Below are positions 53,473 through 62,897 of a stretch of 64,000 nt of DNA, piece by piece. The translations under genes and the position numbers were made by a program. Source of the stretch: Mucilaginibacter straminoryzae (GTDB lineage Bacteria; Bacteroidota; Bacteroidia; Sphingobacteriales; Sphingobacteriaceae); the NCBI RefSeq assembly GCF_022953055.1, contig NZ_JALJEJ010000002.1, positions 434,001-498,000 of the forward strand, written 5' to 3'. Position 1 is the first letter of the stretch. The number at the start of each line of letters is the position of its first letter. The notes under the pieces are model-generated. The model made no database searches and had not been told where the DNA came from. It saw only the letters and a list, made by a program, of their open reading frames with translations.

Positions 53473-54573
53473 TTATTCCTTTACTGTTTTTTTATGCCAG
53501 TAAGACGCTAACAAAGAGCCGGTAATATTCATCAACGTGGAAAAGATTACCGGTGCAAGGCCAAGGGTTGCTATTTTACCCAGACCTTTTGCCAGGCCCG
53601 CTGCCATGCCCCCGTTCTGCATACCTACCTCAATTGCTATGGTGCGGCAGTCGCGCTCTTCCATCCTTAAAAATTTGGCTGACCAAAAGCCAAGCAGGTA
53701 GCCGCCGATGTTGTGAACCAATACCATCACGGCAAGCAGCGGCCCAACTTTGAGTAAGCTGTCGCGACCTGCAGCCGTTATAATGATGATGATCCCGACG
53801 ATACCCGCCATCGATACTAAGGGCATCAACTTTTTTAACCCGTTAGCGCGTCCTTTGCCCATAAATGAAAAAAGCAGCCCCAGGGCAATGGGGATCATTA
53901 CCATTTTAAAGATATCTCCAACCATTTGCCATGGGTTTACTTTGATTAATGGCCCGGCAAGTAAATTCATCAAAAATGGCGTGACCAGGGGCGAAAGCAG
54001 CGTGGAAATGCTGGTAATTGTAACAGATAAGGCGAGATTCGCCTTGGCCAGGTAGGAAACTACATTATATGCCATACCATTGGGGCAGCAACCAATCAGA
54101 ATAATACCTGCTGCTACCTCCGTGGGCATCGCCGCGAACTTTACGCCCAGGCTGGCGATGCTAAAGCCAAGCAAGGGCATGATGATGAAATGGCTTGATA
54201 CGCCTATTAATAAGCCCTTTGGCGCATGGAATACCCCCAGAAAGTCCTGGTAGTGCATAGATGTACCCATACCAAACATAATTAGCTGGATTAGCGGTAC
54301 AATCAGCGTGGCATACTTAAAACTGTTGTAGCTAAGAAATAGACCCGGATAATAAAGAGCCATAGTTGCAGCAAAAAAAATCACGATGGTGTAAGCAAAG
54401 CTCCTGGTTTTTTCAAAGCCCCTGCAACCAATAGCCAGCAGCAAGAAGAAGGCAAGCACATATGGGCCGGCATAAACCGCTCCCCTGCAAACGATGGTTA
54501 ACAATACGGCGACTAATGCCGCCGCAGAAAGCATCATAGCTATTTTATAAAAGGTACGCATACTCCAGGCCAT
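53473..54573 (-). CDS. BASS-family (bile acid:sodium symporter) transporter
   Basis: 366 residues, about ten membrane helices. Sodium-binding family motifs MYHQ-like MHYQDF, GCCPNGMAYNVVSYLAKANLALSVTITSISTLLSPL and VGMQNGGMAAGLA are present. Related carriers move pyruvate, ketopantoate or 2-keto acids, which fits its position after two exported sugar-acid enzymes. The ATG shares one base with the stop of the enolase-family gene (TGATG), so they are translationally coupled. Confidence 0.92.
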   Translation of the reverse strand: MAWSMRTFYKIAMMLSAAALVAVLLTIVCRGAVYAGPYVLAFFLLLAIGCRGFEKTRSFAYTIVIFFAATMALYYPGLFLSYNSFKYATLIVPLIQLIMFGMGTSMHYQDFLGVFHAPKGLLIGVSSHFIIMPLLGFSIASLGVKFAAMPTEVAAGIILIGCCPNGMAYNVVSYLAKANLALSVTITSISTLLSPLVTPFLMNLLAGPLIKVNPWQMVGDIFKMVMIPIALGLLFSFMGKGRANGLKKLMPLVSMAGIVGIIIIITAAGRDSLLKVGPLLAVMVLVHNIGGYLLGFWSAKFLRMEERDCRTIAIEVGMQNGGMAAGLAKGLGKIATLGLAPVIFSTLMNITGSLLASYWHKKTVKE

Positions 54574-55856
54574 CAGGCAAAGAAAGGCACACCGGGCGTA
54601 GCGTATTTTTTCAAGCCCTCTTCATTTATTTCTACGCCTATCCCGGGCTTATCAGACACTACCAGGAAACCTTTTTCAATAAAAGGCTTATCATAAGTGA
54701 CTATCTCCTTCCATTTCGGTTCTGTATCGCTAAGTGTTTGCCACTCCAGAATGTGAAAATTGGGAACCGATGCGCAAACATGGGCGGTGGCCATGGCGCC
54801 AAGGAATGAGCCTACCATGTGGGGTGAAAAAGGCACATAGTATAAATTGGCCAGGTTGGCGATGCGCTGCCCTTCGCCCAGGCCACCACACTTCTGCAAA
54901 TCCGGCATTACAATATCTATCCCGGCTTCAGAGAGCAACCTGGTATAACCATAGGCCAGATAAAAGTTTTCACCGGCGCAAATAGGCGTGGTTGTTTCCT
55001 GTGTTATCGTTTTATAAACATCAATATTATCCGCCGGTATAGGCTCCTCTAACCACATCAAGTTCAGAGGCTCCATCATTTTGGCTACCCTGCGGCCTGT
55101 AGTGGCATCGTAGCGCCCATGCATATCTACGCAGATATCTATATTGGGGCCTACCTCTTTCCTTACCGCAGCAATGGCGTTATACATCCTGTCCAATTCG
55201 GCATTACTTGCCGTCCAATTGTAACGGTCAAACTTATTGGGATCCCAGGCATCATCGATATCAAATTTTACGGCGGTGTAGCCGCGGTCTACAGCGCCTC
55301 GTGCAGCCTTTGCATAATCCGCCGGAACGGGATGCGTGGCCGTGTATAACTCGGTATCACAATATACCCGGCATTTGTCCCGGTATTTGCCACCCAGCAG
55401 TTGGTAAACCGGTAAACCTAACGCCTTGCCGGTGAGGTCCCAAAGCGCGGCCTCAATAGCGGTAAGTACGGCAACAAACATACCTGACTGTGCTCCGCCA
55501 AAAAAGTTTGCCTTACGGATCTCTTCGGCTATTCTGTTAGGATTAAGCGGGCTGCGTCCCTTTAGAAAAAACTCCAGCCGTTTTACCAAATAATAGGTAC
55601 CCACTATTGCGTCAACACCCTCACCAGAGCCCCATATTCCCTGGTTGGTGTATATTTTCACAAATAGCCCGCCCCCGGCGTAGGCACATTTTACTTCAGT
55701 TATTTTCAGGTCTGAGGGAGCCGATGCTTGCGGGGTACGCTCTTTGGCATCTATTAAACCTTGACCAAATGTTTTGCTTAGCGGCGCGGCGAGTGCAACT
55801 GCACCGGCTAACGAAGCTTTAGTTAGAAAGCTACGCCTGTTTTGTTTGTTTGACAT
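54573..55856 (-). CDS. Tat-exported enolase-superfamily sugar-acid dehydratase (MR/MLE)
   Basis: 427 residues. Twin-arginine signal QNRRSFLTKASLAGAVALAA with AxA-like cleavage. Mandelate racemase N-terminal domain, then the barrel with metal ligands Asp244 (VDMHGRYD), Glu270 (WLEEP) and Glu296 (CAGEN) and acid/base His346 (FSPHMVG), as in galactonate/mannonate-type dehydratases. Expected to turn an aldonate to a 2-keto-3-deoxy acid, but in the periplasm. Second gene of the operon after the RraA-family gene. Confidence 0.93.
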   Translation of the reverse strand: MSNKQNRRSFLTKASLAGAVALAAPLSKTFGQGLIDAKERTPQASAPSDLKITEVKCAYAGGGLFVKIYTNQGIWGSGEGVDAIVGTYYLVKRLEFFLKGRSPLNPNRIAEEIRKANFFGGAQSGMFVAVLTAIEAALWDLTGKALGLPVYQLLGGKYRDKCRVYCDTELYTATHPVPADYAKAARGAVDRGYTAVKFDIDDAWDPNKFDRYNWTASNAELDRMYNAIAAVRKEVGPNIDICVDMHGRYDATTGRRVAKMMEPLNLMWLEEPIPADNIDVYKTITQETTTPICAGENFYLAYGYTRLLSEAGIDIVMPDLQKCGGLGEGQRIANLANLYYVPFSPHMVGSFLGAMATAHVCASVPNFHILEWQTLSDTEPKWKEIVTYDKPFIEKGFLVVSDKPGIGVEINEEGLKKYATPGVPFFA

Positions 55857-55883
55857 AAATTTGATTACTAAGGGTAGGTTATT

Positions 55884-56837
55884 TTACCAGGTACGGTTTT
55901 TAAGAATCTCTTTTATTTGTTCTTTGGGCACGGGCAGTTCGTTAATATGGTCGTTAAGCCATTTAGAAAAATCTTTTTCTATGTCATCGCTCCATCGCGC
56001 ATCTATTTGCCCGGCTGTGTATTTTCCTTCCTTGAGGCGCAGGTGCCCAAACATATCCCTTAGCCTTACAATCTCAGAAGTGGTCACCACTTTCTCGGCC
56101 AAATGGGGTGGTATAAATATTACTATACCATTTTCGCCAAGCACAACGTCGCCCGGCATTACGGTAACCTGTTTAATCCGGGTTGGCTGATTTATACCAA
56201 CAATCATGGTATTAAGGTCGCCCGGCGGGTTGTGATATGATGGATCATAGCTTTCAACAAACGATGTGAAGCCCCCGATCTCTTTTAAGCCGCGTATGTC
56301 TCTAACAGCACCATTGTATACAATACCATTACCGGTTTTTGCGTATATGGCATTTCCTACGTTATCACCAATGGTAGGCCCGTTCTTGTGCGCACCAAAC
56401 TGGTCAGCCACGTACACATCTCCTTTTATCAAAAGATCTACCGGCCAGGTGTTCTGCCCTTTTTTTCCCCTGGCCTTACCACGGTCATCAATAGCTTTCC
56501 ATACATCTGGCCTGGCAGGCATAAACGTTGCCGTTACTGCCCGCCCTACCAATACACTGTCGGGGTTTATCACCATCCAGTTATCTGCTATCTGGTAACC
56601 GTAACCCGCATTTTTCAATACCGCCCACGCTTCTTCTATACTAACCTTTTTCATTCTCGTCAGGATACCATCGGGTACCTTTGGACGCCCGTCTGCAAAA
56701 CGCTCGCCTTTCCACTCAGGGGTTAAAAAGATTAGTTCGTCTTTAGTGATTTGCTGGGCAAATGCTACTTGAATACCTAAGCAGCAATGCAATAAGACAA
56801 CACCTAAAATGCAGACAAGGAAACGCCATTTTTTCAT
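55884..56837 (-). CDS. Exported RraA-family (HMG/CHA aldolase-like) protein
   Basis: 317 residues with a Sec signal (MKKWRFLVCILGVVLLHCCL, cleavage near AFA-QQ). RraA/class II pyruvate aldolase core: VADQFGAHKNGPTIGDNVG and NGAVRDIRGL with Arg179/Asp180, the aldolase catalytic pair. Members cleave 4-carboxy-4-hydroxy-2-oxoacids or relatives; the export of one is unusual. First gene of the series 56837-42892; its upstream 256 bp is the divergent promoter with the AraC gene. Confidence 0.9.
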   Translation of the reverse strand: MKKWRFLVCILGVVLLHCCLGIQVAFAQQITKDELIFLTPEWKGERFADGRPKVPDGILTRMKKVSIEEAWAVLKNAGYGYQIADNWMVINPDSVLVGRAVTATFMPARPDVWKAIDDRGKARGKKGQNTWPVDLLIKGDVYVADQFGAHKNGPTIGDNVGNAIYAKTGNGIVYNGAVRDIRGLKEIGGFTSFVESYDPSYHNPPGDLNTMIVGINQPTRIKQVTVMPGDVVLGENGIVIFIPPHLAEKVVTTSEIVRLRDMFGHLRLKEGKYTAGQIDARWSDDIEKDFSKWLNDHINELPVPKEQIKEILKNRTW

Positions 56838-57093
56838 AATAAAGTTTAATGTGCACGCTGAATGCGGGGGACCCGCAGTTAACAGCAGGCCGGTTTAGTT
56901 TTTGGAATTGGTTTATAATTAAACAAATAATGCCATTATAAAACCCGGAAGATACCATTAAAAAACAGCGATGATTTTTATACAAATGTTGGTATGATAA
57001 TGCGTAAACTTGTTGGTTAGGGAACCGGGTTGGGCACCTAAATACTTGCAAGGTTTTGTAATAGCCGCAGCAGCATACCAATTATTATCCTGA

Positions 57094-57975
57094 ATGAATC
57101 AACTGATACTTCAGCAAGGCTTATCCAAGGAGCTTGCGGACTTCCCGCATATACTTGAATTTGTCCATAAAAAAAATAATACCATCCAACTCAACTCGTT
57201 TAGCAGCAATGTTTGCGATTGTATTTGCCTGTATTATATACTGGAGGGAAAGTTTACCTGGATCATTGATTCTATGGAACACACCTTGTATCCCGGTGAT
57301 TTTGCTATAGTGTTACCACGACAATGCATCGGCGGCCAAAGCGGTATTATGAACATCGGGGCGCTATTTTGGATCAAAATATCTATCGAAGATCATAGCA
57401 AACTGTTACTGGGCAAATGGAGCGGCTTAACCAAAAAAGAAAAAATATCGGTCAACCAGATATTGATGCTTAATAAAGAACAGCCCGTTTTAAAATTAAA
57501 AGAAGCGCATACCCTGATGCAAAACCTGCAAACGGAGCTGCTAAACGAAGAAGTGGGCTTTTATACACGTATTAACCAATTGCTCGATGAGCTTTTTGTG
57601 TTGATCAGCCGTCAGTTCATCAGACAGAATAACTCCAGGCGGGATTTCCCGCAAAACTTCCTGAAACTGGAACAAACTTTAAGACAAAACCTTGCCCATC
57701 AATGGACGGTTGAAGAAATGGCCACACTGATAGGTATGGGCACTACGGCTTTTACCGAAAAGGTAAAAAATTATTCAGGCTTCTCGCCGCTGAACTATCT
57801 GATCATGATCAGAATAGCCGAAGCCACCAAATTGCTCAAGAAAAACCAGGTGAACGTAACCGAGATAGCGCTGAATACCGGTTTTTATTCTTCACAGCAC
57901 TTTTCTACAACATTTAAGAAATTAACCGGCTATACACCGACAGAATTCAGGAAAAACAACACAACAGATCAATAA
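57094..57975 (+). CDS. AraC-family regulator of the sugar-acid locus
   Basis: 293 residues. N-terminal cupin-like sensing part (ITWIIDSMEHTLYPGDFAIV), C-terminal double helix-turn-helix (TVEEMATLIGMGTTAFTEKVKNYSG and VTEIALNTGFYSSQHFSTTFKKLTG). Divergent from the RraA-MR/MLE-BASS series with 256 bp between starts and nine bases ahead of the gluconokinase gene, so it probably controls both directions in response to an aldonate. Confidence 0.92.
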   Translation: MNQLILQQGLSKELADFPHILEFVHKKNNTIQLNSFSSNVCDCICLYYILEGKFTWIIDSMEHTLYPGDFAIVLPRQCIGGQSGIMNIGALFWIKISIEDHSKLLLGKWSGLTKKEKISVNQILMLNKEQPVLKLKEAHTLMQNLQTELLNEEVGFYTRINQLLDELFVLISRQFIRQNNSRRDFPQNFLKLEQTLRQNLAHQWTVEEMATLIGMGTTAFTEKVKNYSGFSPLNYLIMIRIAEATKLLKKNQVNVTEIALNTGFYSSQHFSTTFKKLTGYTPTEFRKNNTTDQ

Positions 57976-57983
57976 CGTACATC

Positions 57984-59507
57984 ATGAATTGTATCATCAT
58001 TATAGAAATGGGCACAGCCGCAGTCAAGGTCTTTGCCTTCGATCTTTCCGGAAACTTAATCAGTTCGTCCAAGGGGCACTACCCCACTTTTCATGAACAA
58101 AACGACCATAGCGAACAGGATCCGGAGCAGATGTTTATTACGATGTTGTACATACTAAAAAACCTGCTTATAGAGAAGATTTATCCAAAAAAATACACGG
58201 TAAGCTGTATCTGCTTCGGCTCATCAATGCATAGCTTACTGGCTGTTGACAAAGACGGGATACCCTTGGGCAACGCCATTACCTGGGCAGATAACCGGGG
58301 GAAAAAAGAAGCTGCAGAATTAAAAGCTAGCGCACTGGGCGAGGCAATTTATAAAGCCACTGGTACCCCGATACACCCAATGTCATCTTTGATAAAAATT
58401 TGCTGGATGAAAAATAACGAACCGGACAAATTTAAGCTGGCAAAAAAGTTTCTACCGATAAAAAGCTATATTATACAGCAACTCACAGGCGCATGTGTGA
58501 TAGATTTCAGCATCGCATCAGCAACCGGTTTGATGAACATCCACACCCTGGCTTGGGACGAGGCGGCGTTGAATTTTGCCGGTATAACATCTGAGGAACT
58601 ACCCGCTTTACACCCCGTTTTTTACTCGGACTTGACGCTTAAGAAAGAATATCAAAGGGTACTGAAACTGCTACCTGCAGTAAAAATCCTGGTAGGATCA
58701 AGCGATGGCTGCCTCGCAACGCTGGGCGCCGGCGTATGGGGCAATGATATGGCCACAATCACTATCGAAGACAGCGGTGCTTTCCGCATCATCGGCGACC
58801 ATATCATTGATGACCCTAAACAACAGATATTTAATTACTTGCTTACAGAAAAACATATTATTACCGGGGGGCCAACAAGCAACGGCGGCGTTATATTTAA
58901 CTGGTTCACCAAACAATTCGGCGATTTTCAGAAAGCATATGATATCGACCAGTCTATGGATGAACTGATCCAGGAAGCAGCAACAGTAGAAGTGGGCTCG
59001 GGCGGTTTGATATTTCTTCCCTTTTTGCACGGAGAACGTGCACCAATATGGAACCCCAATGCCCGCGGCTGCTATTTTGGTGTGAACATCAGGCACGAGC
59101 GTAAACATTTCATCAGGGCTACGATCGAGGGAATTTTATTTGAGATGTATAGTATAGGCCGGTCCCTGGAGAAACATCGCCATATTAAAGGCCTCTCTAT
59201 TAATGGTAACTTTGCTTCGATACCGCTTTGCACACAAATTATTGCCGATATTTTTAATAAGCCGGTAAGTACACTAAGCCATGGAGATAGTATAGGCAGA
59301 GGAGCCTTCCTGTTAAGCGCCACCGAGATGGGGCTCTACCCCTCTCTGGAAGAGGCTTCTAAAACAGTGAATATGCATCAAACCTTTTATCCAAAGGCAG
59401 AAAATCATGAGATTTACGCCCAATATTTTAGGGTGTTTGAAAGTCTGATTACCAAGGTAGCTGATGAATTTAACCTCATTTCTGACCTGCAGCAGCGTTA
59501 CAGCTAA
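57984..59507 (+). CDS. gntK: FGGY-family gluconokinase
   Basis: 507 residues. MGTAAVKVFAFDLSG (ATP phosphate-binding), SSMHSLLAVDKDGIPLGNAITWADNR (substrate loop of FGGY gluconokinases), and LIFLPFLHGERAPIWNPNARG in the second half. Phosphorylates gluconate to 6-phosphogluconate. With GntP it gives gluconate use; no Edd is in the window. In operon with the AraC gene. Confidence 0.93.
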   Translation: MNCIIIIEMGTAAVKVFAFDLSGNLISSSKGHYPTFHEQNDHSEQDPEQMFITMLYILKNLLIEKIYPKKYTVSCICFGSSMHSLLAVDKDGIPLGNAITWADNRGKKEAAELKASALGEAIYKATGTPIHPMSSLIKICWMKNNEPDKFKLAKKFLPIKSYIIQQLTGACVIDFSIASATGLMNIHTLAWDEAALNFAGITSEELPALHPVFYSDLTLKKEYQRVLKLLPAVKILVGSSDGCLATLGAGVWGNDMATITIEDSGAFRIIGDHIIDDPKQQIFNYLLTEKHIITGGPTSNGGVIFNWFTKQFGDFQKAYDIDQSMDELIQEAATVEVGSGGLIFLPFLHGERAPIWNPNARGCYFGVNIRHERKHFIRATIEGILFEMYSIGRSLEKHRHIKGLSINGNFASIPLCTQIIADIFNKPVSTLSHGDSIGRGAFLLSATEMGLYPSLEEASKTVNMHQTFYPKAENHEIYAQYFRVFESLITKVADEFNLISDLQQRYS

Positions 59508-60015
59508 CTGCCTGCCAACGGTTGCCATTTATTATGCCGCTTTACATTAACGCTGGTACAATCCTGATTCTTGGGCCATGCGTTCAGCAATAAATGAAAT
59601 AATCTAAAAACCTGCATTTATCCAGAAATTAACGCAAATTTCACCGGGTATGAAGATGAAACTATAACTTCAATTATGAGTAAGGTAAATACATTGAGAT
59701 CAGGTTTCATTGGAAAGATAACCCAAAAACGCTTTCTATTGCCTAAAGGGTAGCTTTTGAAGGAATGATCGCGTAAATTCAGTTTGGTTTTGTTGCCTTC
59801 GGCTTCATTGAAATTTGTTGCTTACTATGGTAAGTTAGGGGTATACATTATCCTGCTTTTTAAGTAATTTAGTGAAATTTACAGCAGAATTTGAGCTAAT
59901 TGTACAGTGCATTTATTTTTTAATAAATTGATTTTTTACACCGTACGATAAAATATGAATGGTTGGGGTATTCATGCTTATAAAATGCAGTATCGATATA
60001 TTAATCTAAAAGCCC
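59508..60015. other. Gene-free AT-rich spacer before the RiPP-like locus
   Basis: 508 bases without a convincing gene. A 25-codon frame at 59676-59753 (MSKVNTLRSGF..., ending RFLLPKG) is open but unsupported. From about 59840 the sequence becomes markedly AT-rich and stays so to the window end, in contrast to the preceding 59 kb. The promoter of the 60016 operon must lie here; no clear TAnnTTTG box was found. Confidence 0.5.
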
Positions 60016-60216
60016 ATGTCAATACAAAAAGCGCTAAACGTTATAGATCGCCTTAAAACAGATACCAAATTGTCCGGTTCGCTAAGAACATTTGACGATT
60101 TATTAACAGTCTTAGAGAAAGAACAAGTAGAAATAAGCAAGGAAGCACTTCATAAGGGATTTCTTTTGGATTGGAAAATGCGTTGGATCAAGAGCACGAG
60201 TGATTTAGGCAAATAA
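60016..60216 (+). CDS. Nif11-like small protein of a possible RiPP locus
   Basis: 66 residues, all helical: MSIQKALNVIDRLKTDTKLS, then LLTVLEKEQVEISKEALHKGF and DWKMRWIKST. The N-terminal helix and the EALxxGFxxDW motif resemble Nif11-type leader domains, but there is no Gly-Gly cleavage site or core peptide behind it. So it may be a leader-like accessory rather than a precursor. Ten bases ahead of the nucleotidyltransferase gene, clearly co-transcribed. Confidence 0.5.
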   Translation: MSIQKALNVIDRLKTDTKLSGSLRTFDDLLTVLEKEQVEISKEALHKGFLLDWKMRWIKSTSDLGK

Positions 60217-60226
60217 ACAAGAATTT

Positions 60227-61402
60227 ATGTTATCTACGCAACAGTTGCGTCGCCGCTACTCCGCCGAACAAACCCTGATCATATTACTTTGTCGGTTATA
60301 TTTCAAAAAAGCCCTACTACTTGACGTTCAAAAATATTTAGAAGATACCGACATTGATTGGACATTATTTTATAAAAGTGCCCAGCTTAATAGTATTCGC
60401 GGATTTCTGTACGATATAATAGAGACTTTTGATCTTAAAATTGATTACTCTGTACTCAATATGTTAAAAGCAGCCGCCTCGACAATTCAACAGAAAAACC
60501 TTTATCAGCTTAAAATCACCCGTGAATTAGCAAGGGATTTTCAAGTTCATAATATCCATGCTTTAAGTTATAAAGGGGCGTTTTTTGCTACTAGTTACTA
60601 TAAAAAGCCTTTTTTGCGTGAAAGCTCAGACATAGATTTTTTGGTTAGCCAAAGGGATGTTATAAAGGCTATTGAATATTTTAAAGAACACAACTATCAT
60701 CATAAATACGATATACCCACAAAGTACCTTGGCTATGTAATGAAAAATTGTAGAGACTTATCATTCAAAACACCCGGACACTTCTCAGGTCTGAGCTGCT
60801 CAGTGGAAATACAATGGTCTTTAGTGGAAAGTCATTTCAATGCTTTTCCGGGATATGATTTCTTTTCAGGTAACTTTAAGAAAAGAGATGGCACTGATGT
60901 TCCGGGTTTGAATGAAACCTATGATTTTATCTGCGTTTCTTCGCATCATCTTCTTAAAGAGCCTTTATTTAAATTTAAATACCTGGTTGATTTAGCCTGC
61001 ATAGTCAATACTGCCGGAGAACGTCTGGATTTTGAAAAAATAGAAGACCTTTATTTGAAGTTAGGATATGAACGCTTTCTATATGCCGGATCAGCAGCAC
61101 TAACTGACATTTTAGGCATTCAATTCGGGACTTCACCACAAGTTGAGGCTTTTTATGCTATTTTTCTAGCAGACAAGAATGCTCACCTCCCGATGGTCAA
61201 TCGGCTTCAACTTTTTAAGACCTTCATAAAAAATCAAAGTTTAAGACAAAACTTTGTTTTTATGATTAAGGTGATACGTTCAGTGGCAAGACCTAATATA
61301 AGTGACCTTCTTTTAAATCTACCCCCTCGCCTTGTGCCGTTATTGTTTATCATTAGGCCAGTTAGATTGATGAATAAGTATATTATTAAACTCCTAACAT
61401 AA
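60227..61402 (+). CDS. Nucleotidyltransferase family protein (PF14907-type)
   Basis: 391 residues. The sugar-nucleotidyltransferase-like core has LSYKGAFFATSYY (Lys116-Gly117) and RESSDIDFLV (Asp135-x-Asp137), then helical domains such as FICVSSHHLLKEPLFKFKYLVDL. This family is a regular companion of HprK-like kinases and lasso peptide genes, where it is thought to tailor the peptide. Function not tested. It forms an operon with the Nif11-like gene and converges on the minus-strand genes. Confidence 0.85.
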   Translation: MLSTQQLRRRYSAEQTLIILLCRLYFKKALLLDVQKYLEDTDIDWTLFYKSAQLNSIRGFLYDIIETFDLKIDYSVLNMLKAAASTIQQKNLYQLKITRELARDFQVHNIHALSYKGAFFATSYYKKPFLRESSDIDFLVSQRDVIKAIEYFKEHNYHHKYDIPTKYLGYVMKNCRDLSFKTPGHFSGLSCSVEIQWSLVESHFNAFPGYDFFSGNFKKRDGTDVPGLNETYDFICVSSHHLLKEPLFKFKYLVDLACIVNTAGERLDFEKIEDLYLKLGYERFLYAGSAALTDILGIQFGTSPQVEAFYAIFLADKNAHLPMVNRLQLFKTFIKNQSLRQNFVFMIKVIRSVARPNISDLLLNLPPRLVPLLFIIRPVRLMNKYIIKLLT

Positions 61403-61522
61403 TTATTTCATTTTGCTAATTGTTGCTATCTGCCAATTGCTTCTAAATATAAACCGGTTGCCAATTCTTCTGATCCCAGCCTACAGGATTGACCGTTACG
61501 TGATTAATTTGTACCATCAACA

Positions 61523-61818
61523 TCATAAGCATTTAAGTGATAAAAAAGGATGGTCGCGCAGATAGTGGTTCCTGGCTTTTTCATCGATAAATTGAACAGG
61601 TATAAATATGGCGGCCTTTCCAGCATGATATAACATTCTTTCTTTCTCTAAAAAAGAAGCGAATGTCCGGTCAAAAGATTATTGAACAAATTATAATCAT
61701 CCCTTCGCCACAATTTCAATTGGTCAAAATTCAGCATTAGATTGTTGTTAGAAACATAACTTCTAAATCTACCCTGATTACGCTGACTGCTTTTTGAATT
61801 TATACCTCTAATATTACT
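61523..61818 (-). pseudogene. Probable gene remnant with frameshift
   Basis: The minus strand reads in one frame SQRNQGRFRSYVSNNN and NFDQLKLWRRDDYNLFNNLLT, then hits a stop, while the next frame goes on as SFLEKERMLYHAGKAAIFIP and DEKARNHYLRDHPFLSL before stopping at 61523. The two pieces join smoothly and look protein-like, which suggests one former gene broken by an indel near 61660-61670, without a start codon. Family not recognised. It lies in the 444-base gap between two convergent genes of the RiPP-like locus. Confidence 0.4.
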
Positions 61819-61846
61819 TTATTCAATATCAAAGGTCAGACATAAA

Positions 61847-62893
61847 TTATGCTAAGTTCATCCACAAATTGAGGTAGCCCAGATAAGCTTTAAATTCTAA
61901 AGGTTTATCAAGTTTGTAGGACACTTTTATATGTGAGAGCGTTTGCTTTAAATAGACAAACTCCAAATCTGACCTTTGTAAAGACTCAATCCACAAATGC
62001 TCTGGCCAATGTGGTATATCGCCAGGAAAAATATTCTTATTCCAGCTTTCTACCGCTTGAATTTTTTGAGGTTCGCATAAACCTTTTTCAATGATAACCG
62101 ATTTGAATGCCACCCACCGGACATCTTCAGCAGAAAACTCATTCCAAAAACACTCAAATCCAATACCCGGTAGAACACCGGTACTTATATCAAGACATAA
62201 CGTAACGCGATCAGCATGTTCATATACAAATTCTATACAATCTGCTAAACTTTCAGATATCCACTGATAGCCAATAGCTTTAAGAAATAAAAGCACACTT
62301 TCCGCTGTAAGCGTTTTAATATTTACTCTTAAAACATTAACGTCACGAGAAAATTGCATACCCAAGTAAGCAACATTACCATGCTCTGGACACAGATCTA
62401 TGATCTTATCCAAAATTGGCAAAAAAACTTTCCTTTCTCCAAGTGTTTCCGTGATCAGGTAATCACAGAAAGTTTTTTTCTTGTCCTTGGTTAAGGTAGG
62501 TTCCAGTTGTAAAAATAATAGTGGCACCCCAAATGCAGTAGTTCTTACGTCTAACTCCAGGAAAATTTCTATTATATCTTCGTAGTAAGAATTCTTAGAA
62601 GTTGACCATTTGCTTAAAAAATCCATAAAGCGTGTCTCATCTTCAGTTTGCCTGTCAATTAGCTTATCGAACCATTGATATACAGATGTTAAATCATCTT
62701 TATCCCTTTGTAAACACATTTGCAAATCAACCTGCGTATTTGAATTTAGTCTGCATTCGAGGGCGAACCTCAAAATAGGAGGAAATAATTCTGCCGCTTC
62801 TAACAAATGCCGCCTTTGTTCATTTGATACAAGTTCGGCGGGGAGCTTGTCAAAAAAACCTGCCGAGGCACACAATAATGAATAATTAAGCAT
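61847..62893 (-). CDS. Unrecognised 348-residue protein of the RiPP-like locus
   Basis: 348 residues, mostly helical in the first half (FDKLPAELVSNEQRRHLLEA). The C-terminal half has striking segments TLCLDISTGVLPGIGFECFW and LSHIKVSYKLDKPLEFKAYL, which look like a conserved core with an acidic Asp/Glu site. I cannot name the family. Its ATG is four bases beyond the kinase gene's stop, so the two are made together. Confidence 0.8.
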   Translation of the reverse strand: MLNYSLLCASAGFFDKLPAELVSNEQRRHLLEAAELFPPILRFALECRLNSNTQVDLQMCLQRDKDDLTSVYQWFDKLIDRQTEDETRFMDFLSKWSTSKNSYYEDIIEIFLELDVRTTAFGVPLLFLQLEPTLTKDKKKTFCDYLITETLGERKVFLPILDKIIDLCPEHGNVAYLGMQFSRDVNVLRVNIKTLTAESVLLFLKAIGYQWISESLADCIEFVYEHADRVTLCLDISTGVLPGIGFECFWNEFSAEDVRWVAFKSVIIEKGLCEPQKIQAVESWNKNIFPGDIPHWPEHLWIESLQRSDLEFVYLKQTLSHIKVSYKLDKPLEFKAYLGYLNLWMNLA

Positions 62894-62897
62894 CGCT

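Noticed and set aside
60016..60216. The 66-residue protein as the RiPP precursor itself
   Set aside because: It has no Gly-Gly or other cleavage site and no core-like tail; the short Ser-ending frame at 63925 is a better candidate.
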